A stretch of DNA of 18,483 nucleotides from 1-14-0-10-45-29 sp964532715 (GCA_964532715.1 CAZHIX010000024.1:1-18483); one strand, 5' to 3'. Positions 6,442 through 14,742 are shown, counted from the first letter of the stretch. The notes: generated by a model from the sequence alone, not told the origin. Program-made: numbers and translations.

Positions 6442-6701
6442 TGTATCATGCACAATTGTGTATATTTCTTATCGCAATCAATACATCATTTATTGATTTT
6501 TGTATCATAGACAATACAAAACCTAGCTATTATGTATCTCTAATAATACATTTTTGTATCCTCAATAGTACATTTTCTGATTATTCTGTATCCTATATGA
6601 TCAGATTTCACATGTTTTGTATCATTGATGATGCATTTTTTGACTATTCTGTATCATAGACAATACAAAATCCATCTTTTTTGTATCATGAGTGATACAA
6701 A
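6442..6701. repeat. Degenerate ~32-bp tandem array of TGTATCAT...ATACA dyads
   Basis: The intergenic stretch between two convergent genes holds about nine copies of a dyad. TGTATC cores start at 6442, 6501, 6533, 6555, 6587, 6618, 6650 and 6682, plus one divergent copy at 6476-6498 (AATCAATA...TATTGATT). Spacing is 32, 22, 32, 31, 32 and 32 bases over the last seven. The best copies are TTTTGTAT-CATAGACA-ATACAAAA (6498-6521; its TGTATC...ATACAAAA core recurs exactly at 6650-6670) and TTTGTATCA-TGAG-TGATACAAA (6680-6701, 9-bp arms). Arms covary in part (6532-6551 TGTAT/ATACA; 6585-6605 TCTG/CAGA). The array could bind a dimeric protein cooperatively or give a hairpin-rich RNA. Units are too degenerate and too evenly continuous for CRISPR. 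Confidence 0.75.
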
Positions 6702-6801
6702 TTGATTGGGCAATTTAACTTCATGCTAAACTCACATCATTATTTGTTTTAATCTAAAAAAAGCAAAAGTCAATTCTTCTCCATCTTTTAATACAACAAA
6801 T

Positions 6802-7494
6802 CTACTTTAATTCTCTAAATATATTCGGATTCTCAATCGCCGCTCGTCCAATCATGACACCATAAAGTCCTTGTTCATTCAACTTTTTCACCTGTTCTCT
6901 TGTGCGTATATCCCCATTAGCCACAATCTTCTTATCCGTGGCTACGCACTTTTCATAAACACTAAAATCAGCAGGATTTTTCTCGGTCTGATTTGCACTG
7001 CGAGCATGCACCACAAAAAAAGATGCATCCACATTTTCAATTAAATTTAGATATACTTCCCTTTTCTTCTCATACTCGTTTAGTCCAAGTCTTGTCTTAA
7101 TTGAGCATTCAAAACCAAAATTTTTGATAAGCCTCACAATTTTCTGCACTCTGCTAACACGTTTAATCATTGCAGAACCAATTCCCTGTCTTATGAAATT
7201 GGGCGACGGGCAACTCAAATTCAAGTTAAATCCACAAAAATCTTTTTGAGGCTCAAAACTTCTCAAATATTTCTCATATTCAGATAATTTTGCACCTACA
7301 AGTTGTATTTGAGTTGGCACTCCATCAATTTTACCAATTTTTTGTTGCTCGCCTTTTTTTTCTAAAATCAAATTAGAGACTCTTGCCATTTGAGTAAATG
7401 TCAAATCTGCCCCAGCTTCAAAGCATTTTTTTCTCCATTCATAGTCGCTCACATCTTCAAGTGGTGCGCTCATCAAAAGAAATTTATTTTTCAT
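6802..7494 (-). CDS. tRNA-dihydrouridine synthase (Dus family)
   Basis: A 230-residue FMN-dependent TIM-barrel enzyme that reduces uridine to dihydrouridine in tRNA. Visible motifs in family order: MSAPLEDVSD (8-17, N-terminal FMN site), FTQMARVSNL, QLVG, NLNLSCPSP with the catalytic C95, GIGSAMIK, IKTRLG (132-137, the lysine contacts FMN/substrate), VVHARS (161-166), VANGDI (191-196) and GVMIGRAAIENP (212-223, phosphate binding). It is shorter than bacterial Dus proteins (about 310-330) because the C-terminal helical tRNA-binding domain is essentially absent, as in several archaeal members. It follows the PadR gene on the same strand with a 27-base gap, so the two are probably co-transcribed. 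Which D-loop uridine is modified cannot be told. Confidence 0.88.
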   Translation of the reverse strand: MKNKFLLMSAPLEDVSDYEWRKKCFEAGADLTFTQMARVSNLILEKKGEQQKIGKIDGVPTQIQLVGAKLSEYEKYLRSFEPQKDFCGFNLNLSCPSPNFIRQGIGSAMIKRVSRVQKIVRLIKNFGFECSIKTRLGLNEYEKKREVYLNLIENVDASFFVVHARSANQTEKNPADFSVYEKCVATDKKIVANGDIRTREQVKKLNEQGLYGVMIGRAAIENPNIFRELK

Positions 7495-7521
7495 AGAAAT
7501 TATCTCACATTTATCTACATT

Positions 7522-7872
7522 TTATTTATCTACAAGCGCATTTATGAATTCTTTTAATTCTCCATTGATAACTTTCATTCTTATCTTCTCAAAAACAGAC
7601 CAGCCTTTTTTAGTAGTGTAATATACTCTTCTACTACGCGAGTTTTTCATTTCAATCTTGCTTTTTATAAGTCCACATTTTTCAAGTTTATTTAAAATCA
7701 AATAAACTGTAGATGCCTTTTTGTATCCCATAGTAAAAGTCTGAACATGTTTAGCAAGCAAATATCCATATTCTGGTTTTTTCTTTAGTTTCCAAATTAG
7801 ATATGTAACCAAAAATGGTGGGTGAGTCGGTCCATGTCGCAAATGTTTGCATCCTTTATTCGCGCATCTCAT
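7522..7872 (-). CDS. PadR-family winged-helix transcriptional regulator
   Basis: A 116-residue protein with the PadR N-terminal winged helix: an initial helix (FLVTYLIWKLKKKPEYGYLLAKHV), a recognition helix around KKASTVYLILNKLEKCGLI, and a wing with basic RSRRVYYTTKKGW. A short C-terminal helix (VFEKIRMKVINGELKEFINALV) would make the dimer contacts, giving the small PadR-s2 type. The first 14 residues carry C3, C8, H10 and H13 (MRCANKGCKHLRHG), an extension that could bind metal. It is divergent from the ABC exporter genes, a classic arrangement in which PadR represses an exporter and responds to its substrate. The gene starts about 20 bases from a TATA-like TTTAAGTAT (complement, 7890-7898). 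Confidence 0.8.
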   Translation of the reverse strand: MRCANKGCKHLRHGPTHPPFLVTYLIWKLKKKPEYGYLLAKHVQTFTMGYKKASTVYLILNKLEKCGLIKSKIEMKNSRSRRVYYTTKKGWSVFEKIRMKVINGELKEFINALVDK

Positions 7873-7991
7873 ACTAATCTTTTAGTGTATATACTTAAAT
7901 AGTTATTCTAATAAATAGAATATAGCAAAAATTGCAATATCTGTACTATCTACTGATAATGAATTGATGCATTACCTTTACGAGGTTTGAT
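7873..7991. promoter_or_regulatory. Divergent promoter/operator region between the PadR and ABC exporter genes
   Basis: This 119-bp region holds several dyads suited to a dimeric regulator: the perfect palindrome GTATATAC (7887-7894) inside the PadR-side TATA region, TATTCT-AATAAAT-AGAATA (7904-7922), and GCAA-AAA-TTGC (7925-7935). A GAGGT Shine-Dalgarno site (7982-7986) precedes the exporter ATG at 7992. Which dyad is the real operator is not known. Confidence 0.45.
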
Positions 7992-8957
7992 ATGAACTCT
8001 AATGTAAAATCATACGAGACTCATTCCATAATACTTAATAATCTCACTCGTAAATTCGGTTCTTTCACTGCTGTTGATAATCTATCTTTAAATATAAAAA
8101 AAGGAGAGCTTTTTGGTTTTCTTGGACCAAACGGAGCTGGAAAAACTACAAGTATAAATATGATGACTACTTTGCTCAAGCCATCTTCGGGAAATGCGAC
8201 TATAGCTGGTCACGATTTAGTTTTAGAGGACGATTTAGTAAGAAGCAAAATCGGCGTAGTCCCTCAGAAGTTTTCTCTTTTTGAAGAACTTACTCCACTT
8301 GAAAATCTTTGGTATATAGGCGAATTATATGGTATGAGTAAAAGTGCGGTTCAAAAACGTGGCGAAGAACTACTAAAAATCGTAAGTTTATATGACAAAA
8401 AAAATGTTCGCTCCGGTACCTTTTCAGGTGGCATGAAACAGCGTCTTTCTGTTGCAGTAGGTCTTTTGCATTCTCCTCAAATTCTTTTCATGGATGAACC
8501 AACCACAGGTCTTGATCCACAAAGCAGAATTGCTCTAAGAGAACTTACTCAAACTTTGCATCTTTCTGGTATGACTATAATCTACACGACTCATGATATG
8601 GATGAAGCTGATCGTTTATGTGAACGAATAGCGATTATGGATCATGGAAAACTCATTGCGTTGGGTACTTCAAAAGAATTAAAATCTCTTGAAGGTTTTA
8701 GCTATAAAATTTCAATACAAGTTCCAAATCCTACACAAAAACTGGCAGACGATCTAAAATCTACGATTTCTGCTAACTCTGCTAAAATTTCAGATTCTTT
8801 TATTGATTTATATTCAAAAAATCTTCCAAATGGTGTCGTTCAAAAAATATCAAACTGTCTTACCAGTCATAAACTTCAATTAGGAGATTTCAAAATAAGT
8901 GAGCCATCTCTTGAAGATGTTTTCATAGGTCTTACAAAAAAACAACTGAGGGATTAA
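7992..8957 (+). CDS. ABC exporter ATP-binding subunit (DrrA/CcmA-type)
   Basis: A 321-residue ABC ATPase, the cytoplasmic motor of an ABC-2 type exporter. Motifs: Walker A GPNGAGKTT (45-53), Q-loop VVPQ (Q92), signature FSGGMKQ (144-150), Walker B ILFMDEP (164-170), D-loop GLD and H-loop TTHD. After the ~220-residue nucleotide-binding domain comes the extra C-terminal domain usual in drug and antibiotic exporters (LKSLEGFSYKI..., ending SEPSLEDVFIGLT, a typical DrrA-type ending). The next gene starts immediately after the stop codon, so the two are coupled in one operon. The substrate is unknown; PadR control and the DrrA-like tail suggest a lipid, drug-like or peptide cargo. Confidence 0.92.
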   Translation: MNSNVKSYETHSIILNNLTRKFGSFTAVDNLSLNIKKGELFGFLGPNGAGKTTSINMMTTLLKPSSGNATIAGHDLVLEDDLVRSKIGVVPQKFSLFEELTPLENLWYIGELYGMSKSAVQKRGEELLKIVSLYDKKNVRSGTFSGGMKQRLSVAVGLLHSPQILFMDEPTTGLDPQSRIALRELTQTLHLSGMTIIYTTHDMDEADRLCERIAIMDHGKLIALGTSKELKSLEGFSYKISIQVPNPTQKLADDLKSTISANSAKISDSFIDLYSKNLPNGVVQKISNCLTSHKLQLGDFKISEPSLEDVFIGLTKKQLRD

Positions 8958-10694
8958 ATGGCATCTGATGCAAAATCACTTCATTCAAATTCAAAAATTC
9001 ATCATACTTCTAATCAGAATACTAGTAAAAAAGTTCAATCCTCACAATTGAGTAGCTCTGGTCATAATAAATCAATAGAGCAAGTTCTTGATTTTGCAAA
9101 ACTTTATGCAATCGTTAAAAAAAACTGGATGGTTCTAAAAGGGGATAACGTTAGACTCTTTCCATTATTATTCATGCCTCTAGTTATGATAATTATTTTT
9201 GGCTACACAGCAGGTAATCTTCCAAAACATCTTCCAACTGCAATTGCTGATTATGATCAAACTTCATTTTCAAATTCAATATCAAACGAAATATCTGCTC
9301 TGGATTACTTTTCTGTCAAATATCATGTAGGTACTCAAGATGAAGGAAAACGTTTACTTGATGAAGGAAAAATAAAAGTTCTTTTTATATTACCACAAGG
9401 TCTTTGTGATAAAGTATCTACTAACCAAGTTGCGCAAATAAGTATAATGGTTGATGAATCAGATTCTTCGGTGTCTCAATCTGCAAAATCTGTCGCTCAA
9501 TTATTTTCTCAATCTCTTTCTAATTCAATTCTTGATTCAAGACTTACTTTTATCTCAAATCAAAATATGCTTGTAAAATCTGATATTTATAATTCAAACT
9601 CCGCCCTGTCAAAACTCTCTAAAAATAAAGATTTTGTCCCACTAGACAATTCTGCATCAAAAATATCTAGCCATCTTCTACAAACTCTCTCAAATTCTGA
9701 CTCTCAAATAAGTGCGGTTATAATTTCACTTCAAAACTCTCTTGGTTATCTAATAGATCAAAATGAAGTAGTAGACAGTTTTAATCCATCTTCTTTAGGT
9801 AATGCAGCACTTGCAAAACTGGCTACTGGAGATTCTCAAGCTTCAACTTTGCAAGAGATAGCTTTGTATAAATCGATTCAAGGCTCTCATCTTTTAATCA
9901 AAAAAGATGTATCATCATTATCTTCTCTTCTGAAAACATATGACTTTCAAGTGCAATCTCAATCTTCTCAAGCTAAAACTGCATTATATTTTGAAGATTT
10001 AGCACAGGTTCGTTTGGATTCTATTCAATATCATGTAGATAATGCAAACAATCTTGTAAGTTTAGAAATTCTTCAACCATATGGCTATGGTAGACGATCT
10101 ATTGATTTTCTTTTACCTGCTATACTTGCCCTAATCGTGTTTCAAGGTGCAGTTATGGGTTTAGGGCGTGCAGTCGCAGGTGAGCGTCAAGACGGATCAT
10201 TAACTCGTGTATTTCTGACTCCTACTTCTAACGTGACTATTTTGCTTGGGACTCAAATATTTTATCTTTTACTTGAAACTGTTCGTTCAACTCTTCTAAT
10301 CTTTGTTGCGATACTATTATTTGGGGTTTCAATCTCCGGTTCAATTGTAGATATCATCATAATTGTTGCATTATTCTCTTTTGGAGCAACTGGTGTTGGC
10401 ATGGTTTTATCAGTAATGGCAAAAAGTCAAGACCAATACATGGCACTTTCAATGCTTATTTCAATGCCAATGATGTTTTTATCTGGTGCATTTTTCCCAA
10501 TTCAAACGATGCCTTTAGTTTTGCAATCATTTGCAACTGTTCTTCCAATAACTTATGCCGCAGATGCTTTACGTGGCGTTATGGTAAAAGGTTTCACGTT
10601 GTATCAAATAATGCCTGATTTAATAGTTTTGATAGTGTTTGGTGTTGCAACAATAACTTTGAGTCTACTGTTATTCAAAAGAGAATTGGTTTAA
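8958..10694 (+). CDS. ABC-2 type exporter permease (YhgE/DrrB-like) with large external domain
   Basis: A 578-residue permease. A polar Ser/Asn/His-rich N-terminus (1-45) precedes the first membrane helix (67-86, LFPLLFMPLVMIIIFGYTAG). A long soluble part (about 87-375) follows, rich in Ser/Gln/Asn, containing the 'AIADYDQTSFSNSISNEISAL' region found in ABC-2 permeases of the YbhS/YhgE class. The last 200 residues form five membrane helices with the usual motif AGERQDGSLTRVFLTP, which contacts the ATPase, and the re-entrant FLSGAFFPIQTMP. It starts directly at the ATPase stop codon, with a GAGGGAT Shine-Dalgarno site (8948-8954). Permease and ATPase would form a homodimer-based exporter (two of each). 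Substrate unknown. Confidence 0.88.
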   Translation: MASDAKSLHSNSKIHHTSNQNTSKKVQSSQLSSSGHNKSIEQVLDFAKLYAIVKKNWMVLKGDNVRLFPLLFMPLVMIIIFGYTAGNLPKHLPTAIADYDQTSFSNSISNEISALDYFSVKYHVGTQDEGKRLLDEGKIKVLFILPQGLCDKVSTNQVAQISIMVDESDSSVSQSAKSVAQLFSQSLSNSILDSRLTFISNQNMLVKSDIYNSNSALSKLSKNKDFVPLDNSASKISSHLLQTLSNSDSQISAVIISLQNSLGYLIDQNEVVDSFNPSSLGNAALAKLATGDSQASTLQEIALYKSIQGSHLLIKKDVSSLSSLLKTYDFQVQSQSSQAKTALYFEDLAQVRLDSIQYHVDNANNLVSLEILQPYGYGRRSIDFLLPAILALIVFQGAVMGLGRAVAGERQDGSLTRVFLTPTSNVTILLGTQIFYLLLETVRSTLLIFVAILLFGVSISGSIVDIIIIVALFSFGATGVGMVLSVMAKSQDQYMALSMLISMPMMFLSGAFFPIQTMPLVLQSFATVLPITYAADALRGVMVKGFTLYQIMPDLIVLIVFGVATITLSLLLFKRELV

Positions 10695-10745
10695 TTTTAT
10701 ATAAATTTGATATGATATGTAATTGTAAAATTTAGAGTATGTTGT

Positions 10746-10842
10746 ATGAATGTAAGTATGTAAGCATGAATGTAGGTATGTAAGTATGAATGTAAATATG
10801 AATGTGAATATGAATATAAATATGTTGTATAATGGTGTTTTT
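10746..10842 (+). repeat. 20-bp tandem repeat with successive ATGs upstream of the COG1361-like gene
   Basis: ATGAATGTAAGTATGTAAGC begins at 10746 and recurs with few changes at 10766 and 10786, exact 20-bp steps, then decays into ATGAAT-type 6- and 12-bp units up to about 10825. The first two units each form a five-codon ORF (MNVSM-stop and MNVGM-stop). In the third a change removes the stop (GTAAATATGAAT), so the frame runs into the downstream gene and would add MNVNMNVNMNINMLYNGVF to its signal peptide. Confidence 0.75.
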
Positions 10843-12045
10843 ATGAAATATAATAAATTTTTTTTCGGTTTTGTACTGGCTTTGTTATTTGTGAGCGCAA
10901 ATTTATTTGCATCAATAAATCCAAAAATCCAACTACAAGATTACAGTTTAAGCGAAACACCTGCCCAACCGGGGCACATTATTAATCTCACGCTCAAATT
11001 AAAAAGTCTTGAATCTGATAATTGCGCTGAGCGAGTAGCTGTTCAATTAGTAGTATCATACCCACTTTCAATTCAAGGTTCGGATACTCAATACATAGAC
11101 TCATTATGTTATCGCGATGTTGAATCTGTAGGTACTTTTAGTTTTCTGTTACTTGTTGATAATCTAGCATTCGCTGGAACTTATCCTATTTCAGTTATTA
11201 CCACTTACGAAAAACGTTTTACTAAATTAAGCGAATCAAACACTATCAATGCGCGTGTTGGTGGCGATCCCTCATTTATTGCTTCTATATCTTCTTCTAA
11301 TCCAGTGGATATCTACCCAGGAGACGATGCAAAAATATCTATAGTGTTTCAAAATACTGGTTCAAGTATGGTGCAATCTGCAATTGCAAGTGCATCTTCT
11401 AGTGGTATAATCGTAAAATGGTCTGGGGCAAATCAAATAATTGGTCAAATATCTGCGCGTTCAAGTGCGAATGCAATATTCTCAATAGAGGCTCCAAAAG
11501 ATTTATCTCCGGGAGTTTATCCATTAGATGTTGTACTAAACTATATAAGTGAAGATAGAAAAAATTCATCAACTAATTTTCATTTTGAGATTCCAATAAA
11601 AGAAAAGGCAGATTTTGAAGCATATTATCCACTAGAGGATTCTTTGCATTCTGGAGCAACTCAAGAGTTTACGTTATCCTTATCAAATACCGGTACTCAA
11701 AAGGCAAAAAACATAAAAGTCAGAATAAAACCTCTATTCCCTTTTAGTACTGATGGAACTGTGCGTTATGTAAATTCTCTTAATCCCGGTGAGTCAACCG
11801 AGCTTGTATATGCTATAACTGTTGATAAAGACGCAACTGAGGGTTCTCAATTAAGTTCAGTTTTAATTGAATTTGAAGATCCACAAGGAAAATCTTTTTC
11901 GGATTCTGCAGATTTTTCAATCAACGTGCGTTCAAGCACTTTTGTTGAGAGTATTGAACCATTTATTCTATACATTGCAATTGCGCTATTGTTTGTCCTA
12001 CTGTTCTTTTCAAGAGTGTTGCTCTCAAAGCTAAAAAAGAAATAA
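10843..12045 (+). CDS. Secreted, membrane-anchored COG1361/CARDB-like Ig-fold protein
   Basis: A 400-residue surface protein. The chosen start (MKYNKFFF) gives a clean signal peptide: basic n-region, hydrophobic FGFVLALLFVSANLF and a probable cut after A23. An in-frame ATG at 10786 would put 19 repeat-encoded residues ahead of it. The body contains about three beta-sandwich units of the S-layer-associated COG1361/CARDB type, with the hallmark FQNTGSSMVQSAI and LSNTGTQKAKNIKVRIKP (conserved N-T-G and 'A-x-N-I-x-V') and YPGDDAKISI or LNPGESTELVY before strands. A single C-terminal membrane helix (about 374-393) and SKLKKK close it, so the body lies outside. COG1361 proteins often sit beside ABC-2 exporters in archaea, which fits the 148-base distance to the permease. 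It may hand on or anchor exported cargo (inference). Confidence 0.75.
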   Translation: MKYNKFFFGFVLALLFVSANLFASINPKIQLQDYSLSETPAQPGHIINLTLKLKSLESDNCAERVAVQLVVSYPLSIQGSDTQYIDSLCYRDVESVGTFSFLLLVDNLAFAGTYPISVITTYEKRFTKLSESNTINARVGGDPSFIASISSSNPVDIYPGDDAKISIVFQNTGSSMVQSAIASASSSGIIVKWSGANQIIGQISARSSANAIFSIEAPKDLSPGVYPLDVVLNYISEDRKNSSTNFHFEIPIKEKADFEAYYPLEDSLHSGATQEFTLSLSNTGTQKAKNIKVRIKPLFPFSTDGTVRYVNSLNPGESTELVYAITVDKDATEGSQLSSVLIEFEDPQGKSFSDSADFSINVRSSTFVESIEPFILYIAIALLFVLLFFSRVLLSKLKKK

Positions 12046-12181
12046 CTGAAATGTTGTATAATCTGTCTTTGGGCTGTCAAATTCACAATTTGTTGTTTCT
12101 TGAGCAAAAGTTTCGTGTTATGCAAAAACCATGCATTAAAGAATAAATTATAACTACTTCTTATGCTAACTCAAGACTCAA

Positions 12182-12190
12182 TTTTATAAA
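12182..12190 (+). promoter_or_regulatory. TATA box of the AMP-pathway operon
   Basis: TTTTATAAA is centred 27 bases before the ATG at 12213, indicating a leaderless transcript and favouring that ATG over the GTG at 12201. Confidence 0.6.
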
Positions 12191-12212
12191 TGATATTCGT
12201 GTGCATCCTCAT

Positions 12213-13199
12213 ATGCAAAGTTTGCTAAAAAAAATCACAAAGGATATTCGCACTCTCAAAGTGCAGGGTGCACGAAATATTGCAAAAGTTGCAGTAGAAA
12301 CATTGGTAGAATGTGCAGAACTATCAAAGGCAAAAACAAAAAAAGAGCTTTATTCAGAGCTATTATCTGCATCCAAAGTGCTTGAAGATACAAGACCGAC
12401 TGAACCAATGATGCGAAATTCCCTTGATGACACATTACGTTTTGTTCTTGCTTGGATTCAAACTCAACCTGATAAAGATATTTCTTTACTAAAAAAAGAT
12501 TTGGGAACTCATTACTCGTCTTTTTTGGATAACATGGATATCTCATCAAAAAAAATTGCTCAATATGGTGCAGAACAAATTCCTCAAGGTGCAAACATAC
12601 TAATTCATTGTCATTCGTCCACTCTCATAAAAACTCTTCAGTGTGCCCATGACATGAAGAAAAATATTCATGTAGTTTGTCTCGAAACTCGTCCTCTTTA
12701 TCAAGGTCGTATTTCAGCAAGAGCTCTGTCTGGATATGGAATTGACACTACTATTGCAGTGGATTCATCAGTGGGAACACAAATGCAAAAAATGGATTTA
12801 GTTCTAACTGGTGCGGATGCAATTACTGCCGAAGGAGATTTGATAAATAAAATAGGAACTTTTACAATCGCACAACTTGCACATTTACACTCAGTTCGTT
12901 TTATGTGTGCATCCGAGATTTACAAATATGATCCGCTCACAAGATTTGGCAAAATAGAGCCGATAGAACAACGTGATCTAAATGAAGTTTGGGGCACTGG
13001 TCTTTATGCAAAAGAAGTCGCAAAAGAATTTGTCAAAATACCTAAAAATCTAAAAGTCCAAAATCCTGCTTTTGATAGGACACCTGCATCACTTATTCGT
13101 GCTTACATCACAGAAGAAGGAATTGTTCCTCCAGCTCAATTAGCAATAATTGCTGAGCAAAAGATTAATGGTGAAAAATATGGTAATGTCAGAGTCTAA
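12213..13199 (+). CDS. Ribose-1,5-bisphosphate isomerase (eIF2B-alpha-like family)
   Basis: A 328-residue enzyme that isomerises ribose-1,5-bisphosphate to ribulose-1,5-bisphosphate in the archaeal AMP degradation pathway. The N-terminal helical domain carries the family's KVQGARNIAKVAVETL; the C-terminal Rossmann-like domain has NILIHCHSSTLIKTL, CLETRPLYQGRISARAL, DLVLTGADAITAEGDLINKIGT and the terminal NPAFDRTPASLIRAYITEEGIVPP. Counting from ATG 12213, the catalytic pair falls at C133 and D202, the same numbers as in the characterised Thermococcus kodakarensis enzyme; this supports both start and function. The family also includes eIF2B subunits and methylthioribose-1-phosphate isomerases, but the neighbouring AMP phosphorylase settles the choice. 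It is followed at once by that gene. Confidence 0.9.
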   Translation: MQSLLKKITKDIRTLKVQGARNIAKVAVETLVECAELSKAKTKKELYSELLSASKVLEDTRPTEPMMRNSLDDTLRFVLAWIQTQPDKDISLLKKDLGTHYSSFLDNMDISSKKIAQYGAEQIPQGANILIHCHSSTLIKTLQCAHDMKKNIHVVCLETRPLYQGRISARALSGYGIDTTIAVDSSVGTQMQKMDLVLTGADAITAEGDLINKIGTFTIAQLAHLHSVRFMCASEIYKYDPLTRFGKIEPIEQRDLNEVWGTGLYAKEVAKEFVKIPKNLKVQNPAFDRTPASLIRAYITEEGIVPPAQLAIIAEQKINGEKYGNVRV

Positions 13200-13215
13200 T
13201 AATATAGAACAAAAA

Positions 13216-14742
13216 ATGCTTAAGATTCAAGAGCTTGAACTTGATGCAAAAGTTATGGATATAATGGCAGGTGGTCAGATTATTTTGCTAAATGCAAAAT
13301 TTGCATATCAAAATAACATTTATACTAACTATCGTGTAAAAATTCGTTTAGGCAAAAAAAGTGCAGTCGTCTTAGTAGATTTAACAAACGATATGATAAA
13401 ACCTGGGCAAATTGGTCTATTTCATGAAGCTTCCAAAGCAATTGGTGCAAAAAGTGGTTCAAAAATCAATTTGCATGTAATTGCTCGTCCTCAATCAATA
13501 CAATATATAAAATCAAAAATAGAAGGTCATCCCCTAAAAAAAACAGAAATAGATTCAATAATAAACGATGTAATGACAAACCGCCTTTCAGAACCAGAAT
13601 TATCTGCATTTATGACTGCGTCTTACATCCATGGGATGTCTGATGAAGAAGTGGTTGGCCTTACAGATTCAATAGTTGCCACTGGGGATAAATTCAAAAT
13701 AAATAAAAAACCAATATTAGACAAACATTGTATTGGTGGGGTTGCTGGAAATAGAACTACTATGCTTGTTGTTCCAATAGTTGCATGTGCAGGTTGTTAT
13801 ATTCCAAAAACTTCTTCGCGCGCAATAACTTCTGCATCTGGGACTGCAGATACAATGGAACTTTTATGTGATGTAACTATACCGATAAACCAGATGCAAA
13901 AGCAAGTTTCAAAAATCGGCGGGTGTATAGTTTGGGGTGGAGCAATAAACTTGGCAGCTGCTGATGATAAATTAATCAAAATAAGAAATCCCTTATCACT
14001 TGATCCAAAAGGAGTGTTACTTGCTTCAATTCTTGCAAAGAAAAAGTCAGTAGGTGCAAAATATTGCATAATAGATATTCCTGTAGGGCGTGGAGTAAAA
14101 ATAGAAGACGTTTCACAAGCGCGTTCACTTGCATCAGATTTTATAAATATAGGAAAACGTCTTGGAATAACTATTGAATCATTAATTACTAATGGGGAAG
14201 ATCCAATTGGAAATGGTGTCGGTCCATCTCTTGAATGCAAGGATGTAATGTGTGTTCTTGAAGGAAAAGGTCCTCATGATTTGAGAGAAAAATCAATTTT
14301 AATGTCTGCAAAATTACTTGAGCTTTGTGGGAAGGCTAAACGCGGGTGTGGAGTTGAAATGGCAACTCGCATTATTGATAGTGGTAAAGCGCTCAAAAAG
14401 TTCAAAGAAATTGTTGAATGGCAAGGTGGAGATGAAAAAAAACTATCATCAGATTCAATTCCAATTGCAAACTACAGTCATCGTATTCGTGCAGAAAAAA
14501 ATGGTCGTGTTTCTCATCTTGACAATAAAATGTTATCAAGAATAGCTCGTACTGCGGGTGCACCTGCGGATAAACTTGCTGGAATATACTTGCATTGTGA
14601 AAAAGGGGATATGGTAAAAAAGGGAGATCCAATCATGGATATTTATGCAAGTTCCGAGCACAAACTATCTGTCGCACTCAAAGTCCTAAAAGGGTACGAG
14701 CCTGTTGAGCTTGAGAAAGTTCTTCTGGATACTTTAAGGTAA
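13216..14742 (+). CDS. deoA: AMP phosphorylase (archaeal DeoA family)
   Basis: A 508-residue phosphorylase (the family is usually about 503) that converts AMP plus phosphate to adenine and ribose-1,5-bisphosphate, the substrate of the preceding gene's product. The archaeal-type N-terminal domain (residues 1-80) is present, followed by the nucleoside phosphorylase fold: phosphate-binding KHCIGGVAGNRTT (170-182), PKTSSRAITSASGTAD (197-212), GGAINLAAADDKLIKIRNPLSLDP, IDIPVGRGVK, and the C-terminal barrel AEKNGRVSHLDNK...AGAPADKLAGIYLH. ATG 13216 is chosen because archaeal relatives begin at this point (MLKIQELELDA...). ATG 13186, overlapping the previous gene, is an in-frame alternative. The product of the pair, RuBP, would go to a form III-type RuBisCO that is not in this window. 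Confidence 0.92.
   Translation: MLKIQELELDAKVMDIMAGGQIILLNAKFAYQNNIYTNYRVKIRLGKKSAVVLVDLTNDMIKPGQIGLFHEASKAIGAKSGSKINLHVIARPQSIQYIKSKIEGHPLKKTEIDSIINDVMTNRLSEPELSAFMTASYIHGMSDEEVVGLTDSIVATGDKFKINKKPILDKHCIGGVAGNRTTMLVVPIVACAGCYIPKTSSRAITSASGTADTMELLCDVTIPINQMQKQVSKIGGCIVWGGAINLAAADDKLIKIRNPLSLDPKGVLLASILAKKKSVGAKYCIIDIPVGRGVKIEDVSQARSLASDFINIGKRLGITIESLITNGEDPIGNGVGPSLECKDVMCVLEGKGPHDLREKSILMSAKLLELCGKAKRGCGVEMATRIIDSGKALKKFKEIVEWQGGDEKKLSSDSIPIANYSHRIRAEKNGRVSHLDNKMLSRIARTAGAPADKLAGIYLHCEKGDMVKKGDPIMDIYASSEHKLSVALKVLKGYEPVELEKVLLDTLR

Noticed and set aside
6438..6659. 73-residue ORF over the dyad array
   Set aside because: Its apparent repeats (CII, DYSVS) come from the DNA repeat; the frame has no signal or family likeness.
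6442..6701. CRISPR array
   Set aside because: Units are degenerate, the dyad occupies most of each unit, spacers of constant unique sequence are missing, and no cas gene is nearby.
12201..12212. GTG start for the R15P isomerase
   Set aside because: ATG 12213 gives family-standard catalytic numbering (C133, D202) and the correct TATA distance.
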